Positions 63,143-64,000 of a stretch of 64,000 bases of DNA are shown piece after piece. The translations under genes and the position numbers were made by a program. The stretch is from contig NZ_CANMTH010000001.1 of assembly GCF_947500765.1 (NCBI RefSeq), positions 434,001-498,000 of the forward strand. Direction: 5' to 3'. The DNA is from an uncultured Formosa sp. Its GTDB lineage: Bacteria; Bacteroidota; Bacteroidia; Flavobacteriales; Flavobacteriaceae. Below the pieces are notes generated by a model. That model had not been told where the DNA came from. It worked only from the letters and a program-made list of their open reading frames with translations, and did not search any database. Within the stretch, counting starts at the first letter, position 1. Each line of letters starts with the position of its first letter.

Positions 63143-63757
63143 TTATCGTTTCGAGATTTCATCTCGAATTTTGGCAGCTTTTTCGTAGTCTTCGTTCATT
63201 ACTGCATCAGCTAGTAATTGATTTAATTCGTCTAGAGTTTTACCTTTATAACCTTCCTCTTTAGCGGGGGTTTCAAGATCTTCTGAAACTAAATCGTCTG
63301 TAAGAAAGTCAGATTGAGAGCCATCATTTTCTTTGTCAGGATTTATTTTTAAATAAATACCTGCTTTGTCTAATATGTTTTTATAAGTAAAAATAGGAGC
63401 CTGAAAGCGTAACGCTAAAGCAATAGCATCGCTTGTTCTTGCATCTATAATCTCTTCAATTTTATCGCGCTCGCAAATTAAGCTAGAATAAAACACGCCA
63501 TCTACCAATTTATGAATAATGACTTGCTTAACTGTGATGTCAAATCTATCAGAAAAATTCTTAAATAAGTCGTGAGTTAATGGGCGTGGAGGCCTAATCT
63601 CTTTTTCAAGAGCTATGGCAATAGATTGTGCCTCGAATGCACCAATAACGATAGGTAATTTACGATCACCATCTACCTCATTGAGTATTAAAGCGTAAGC
63701 GCCATTTTGCGTTTGGCTGTAGGAAATTCCCTTTATATTAAGTCTAACTAAACTCAT
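63143..63757 (-). CDS. Bifunctional nuclease (DUF151) with C-terminal UVR motif
   Basis: 204 residues. Residues ~1-130 are the bifunctional nuclease (DUF151) fold: LPIVIGAFEAQSIAIALE (~34-51), RPLTHDLF and DARTSDAIALALRF (~106-119). A linker leads to a UVR motif (~165-204, LNQLLADAVMNEDYEKAAKIRDEI), as in UvrB/UvrC and McsA interaction motifs. The Arabidopsis BBD/Mycobacterium relatives cleave DNA and RNA, but the bacterial role is unclear. It lies 15 bases before nupC and after etfA, from which it is separated by a large inverted-repeat element. Confidence 0.88.
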   Translation of the reverse strand: MSLVRLNIKGISYSQTQNGAYALILNEVDGDRKLPIVIGAFEAQSIAIALEKEIRPPRPLTHDLFKNFSDRFDITVKQVIIHKLVDGVFYSSLICERDKIEEIIDARTSDAIALALRFQAPIFTYKNILDKAGIYLKINPDKENDGSQSDFLTDDLVSEDLETPAKEEGYKGKTLDELNQLLADAVMNEDYEKAAKIRDEISKR

Positions 63758-63770
63758 AATTTAAAAACAC

Positions 63771-63902
63771 AAAAGACTGTTTAAATTAGGACTTTACCAA
63801 ACCTATTCTACATTTTTTGTGTAAAACAATATGTGGAAATGGGCGAACTCCTTTAAATTTTAATAAAAATTTGAAGGGTAGGAGTCTTTTAAACAGTCTT
63901 TT
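63771..63902 (-). repeat. 132-base self-complementary element between etfA and the nuclease gene
   Basis: The ends form a perfect 15-pair inverted repeat: AAAAGACTGTTTAAA (63771-63785) with 63888-63902. Next inside, GACTTTACC (63790-63798) pairs with 63877-63886 through one bulge. Further in, CTTTAAATTTT (63851-63861) pairs with AAAATTTGAAG (63866-63876), an 11-pair hairpin with loop AATA. The remaining ~52 bases may form one more arm. On the minus strand the outer stem is followed by TTTTGTGTTTTT, so it could terminate etfA transcription. It could instead be a structured leader of the nuclease gene or a MITE-like insertion. Confidence 0.7.
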
Positions 63903-63925
63903 TATTGATATAATTTTAAAAAAAA

Positions 63926-64000
63926 TTAAGCATTTTGAGCTTTAAAAGCTTTTAATTTTTCGATTAGTGCAGGGACAACTTCAAAAGCATCTCCTATTAC
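63926..64000 (-). CDS. etfA: Electron transfer flavoprotein alpha subunit, C-terminal 24 residues
   Basis: The last 75 bases on the minus strand read VIGDAFEVVPALIEKLKAF, then KAQNA and a stop. This matches the conserved extreme C-terminus of EtfA (xVGDxFEVxPxLIExLK), just after its FAD-binding domain. EtfA with EtfB passes electrons from acyl-CoA dehydrogenases to the quinone pool. The gene continues beyond the window. Short, so the call rests on one motif and on the common etfBA-nuclease-nupC order in Flavobacteriia. Confidence 0.75.
   Translation of the reverse strand, partial: VIGDAFEVVPALIEKLKAFKAQNA

Overview
The window is a low-GC, densely packed stretch of core chromosome from a member of the Flavobacteriaceae (Bacteroidota). 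Markers for this are a RemB-like gliding protein, a PorP/SprF-type protein of the type IX secretion and gliding family, a short primary sigma factor without region 1.1, the flavobacterial CBS-nadK-DUF6089-uppS-bamA-ompH-ompH gene order, a folK-deoxynucleoside kinase fusion, and promoters of the form TTTG-N19-TAnnTTTG. Genus cannot be fixed from the sequence. I see no prophage, transposase, integrase, CRISPR array or rRNA; almost everything looks vertically inherited.

Layout. 1-7.3 kb: 3' end of remB, then a respiratory block (heme O synthase, two subunit III proteins, a subunit IV protein, a cysteine-less SCO-like protein, a true SCO protein, a DUF420 protein, a 73-residue CxxC membrane protein). 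7.4-15.2 kb: an efflux operon (one ATPase, two FtsX/MacB-type permeases, two adaptors, TolC) running into tsaB, which meets mscS tail to tail. 16-18.9 kb: an Nfu-type Fe-S protein, an orphan PorP/SprF protein and a gamma-carbonic anhydrase. 18.9-27.2 kb (minus): envelope biogenesis operon from a CBS protein through nadK, DUF6089, uppS, bamA and two ompH genes to murI. 27.3-32.7 kb (plus): pdxJ, a hydrolase, a small membrane protein, trigger factor, clpP, clpX. 32.9-41.9 kb: GH3, DUF2797, rpsU, rpoD, a queuosine precursor transporter, the folK-dNK fusion, an rRNA/tRNA methyltransferase and mutS. 42.0-42.4 kb: tRNA-Gly and two tandem tRNA-Leu(TAA). 42.7-51.6 kb: an MG2/plug protein, a patatin-Omp85 protein, PBP1A, an aldo/keto reductase and an 11-mer-repeat lipoprotein. 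51.7-57.2 kb: waaA, a sugar aminotransferase, galE, a small CxxC protein, lspA, fabD. 57.4-64 kb: a FAD-dependent dehydrogenase, a 2TM-DHFR fusion, a glycogen-binding-fold protein, thyA, a lipocalin-like/CNT nucleoside transporter fusion, a bifunctional nuclease and the 3' end of etfA.

The genes form several functional sets: terminal oxidase assembly, outer membrane assembly (BamA, Skp-like chaperones, UppS, WaaA, LspA, PBP1A, MurI), protein quality control (Tig, ClpP, ClpX), and folate/thymidylate metabolism (FolK-dNK, DHFR, ThyA, nucleoside uptake).

Most interesting to me: a 132-bp, largely self-complementary element between etfA and the bifunctional nuclease gene; the cysteine-less SCO paralogue and small CxxC protein in the oxidase operon; a lipoprotein made of ten exact-length 11-residue repeats; several domain fusions; tandem tRNA-Leu genes differing by compensatory acceptor-stem changes; and an intrinsic terminator for mscS lying inside the tsaB coding sequence. 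None of these amounts to a demonstrated new system; they are leads.
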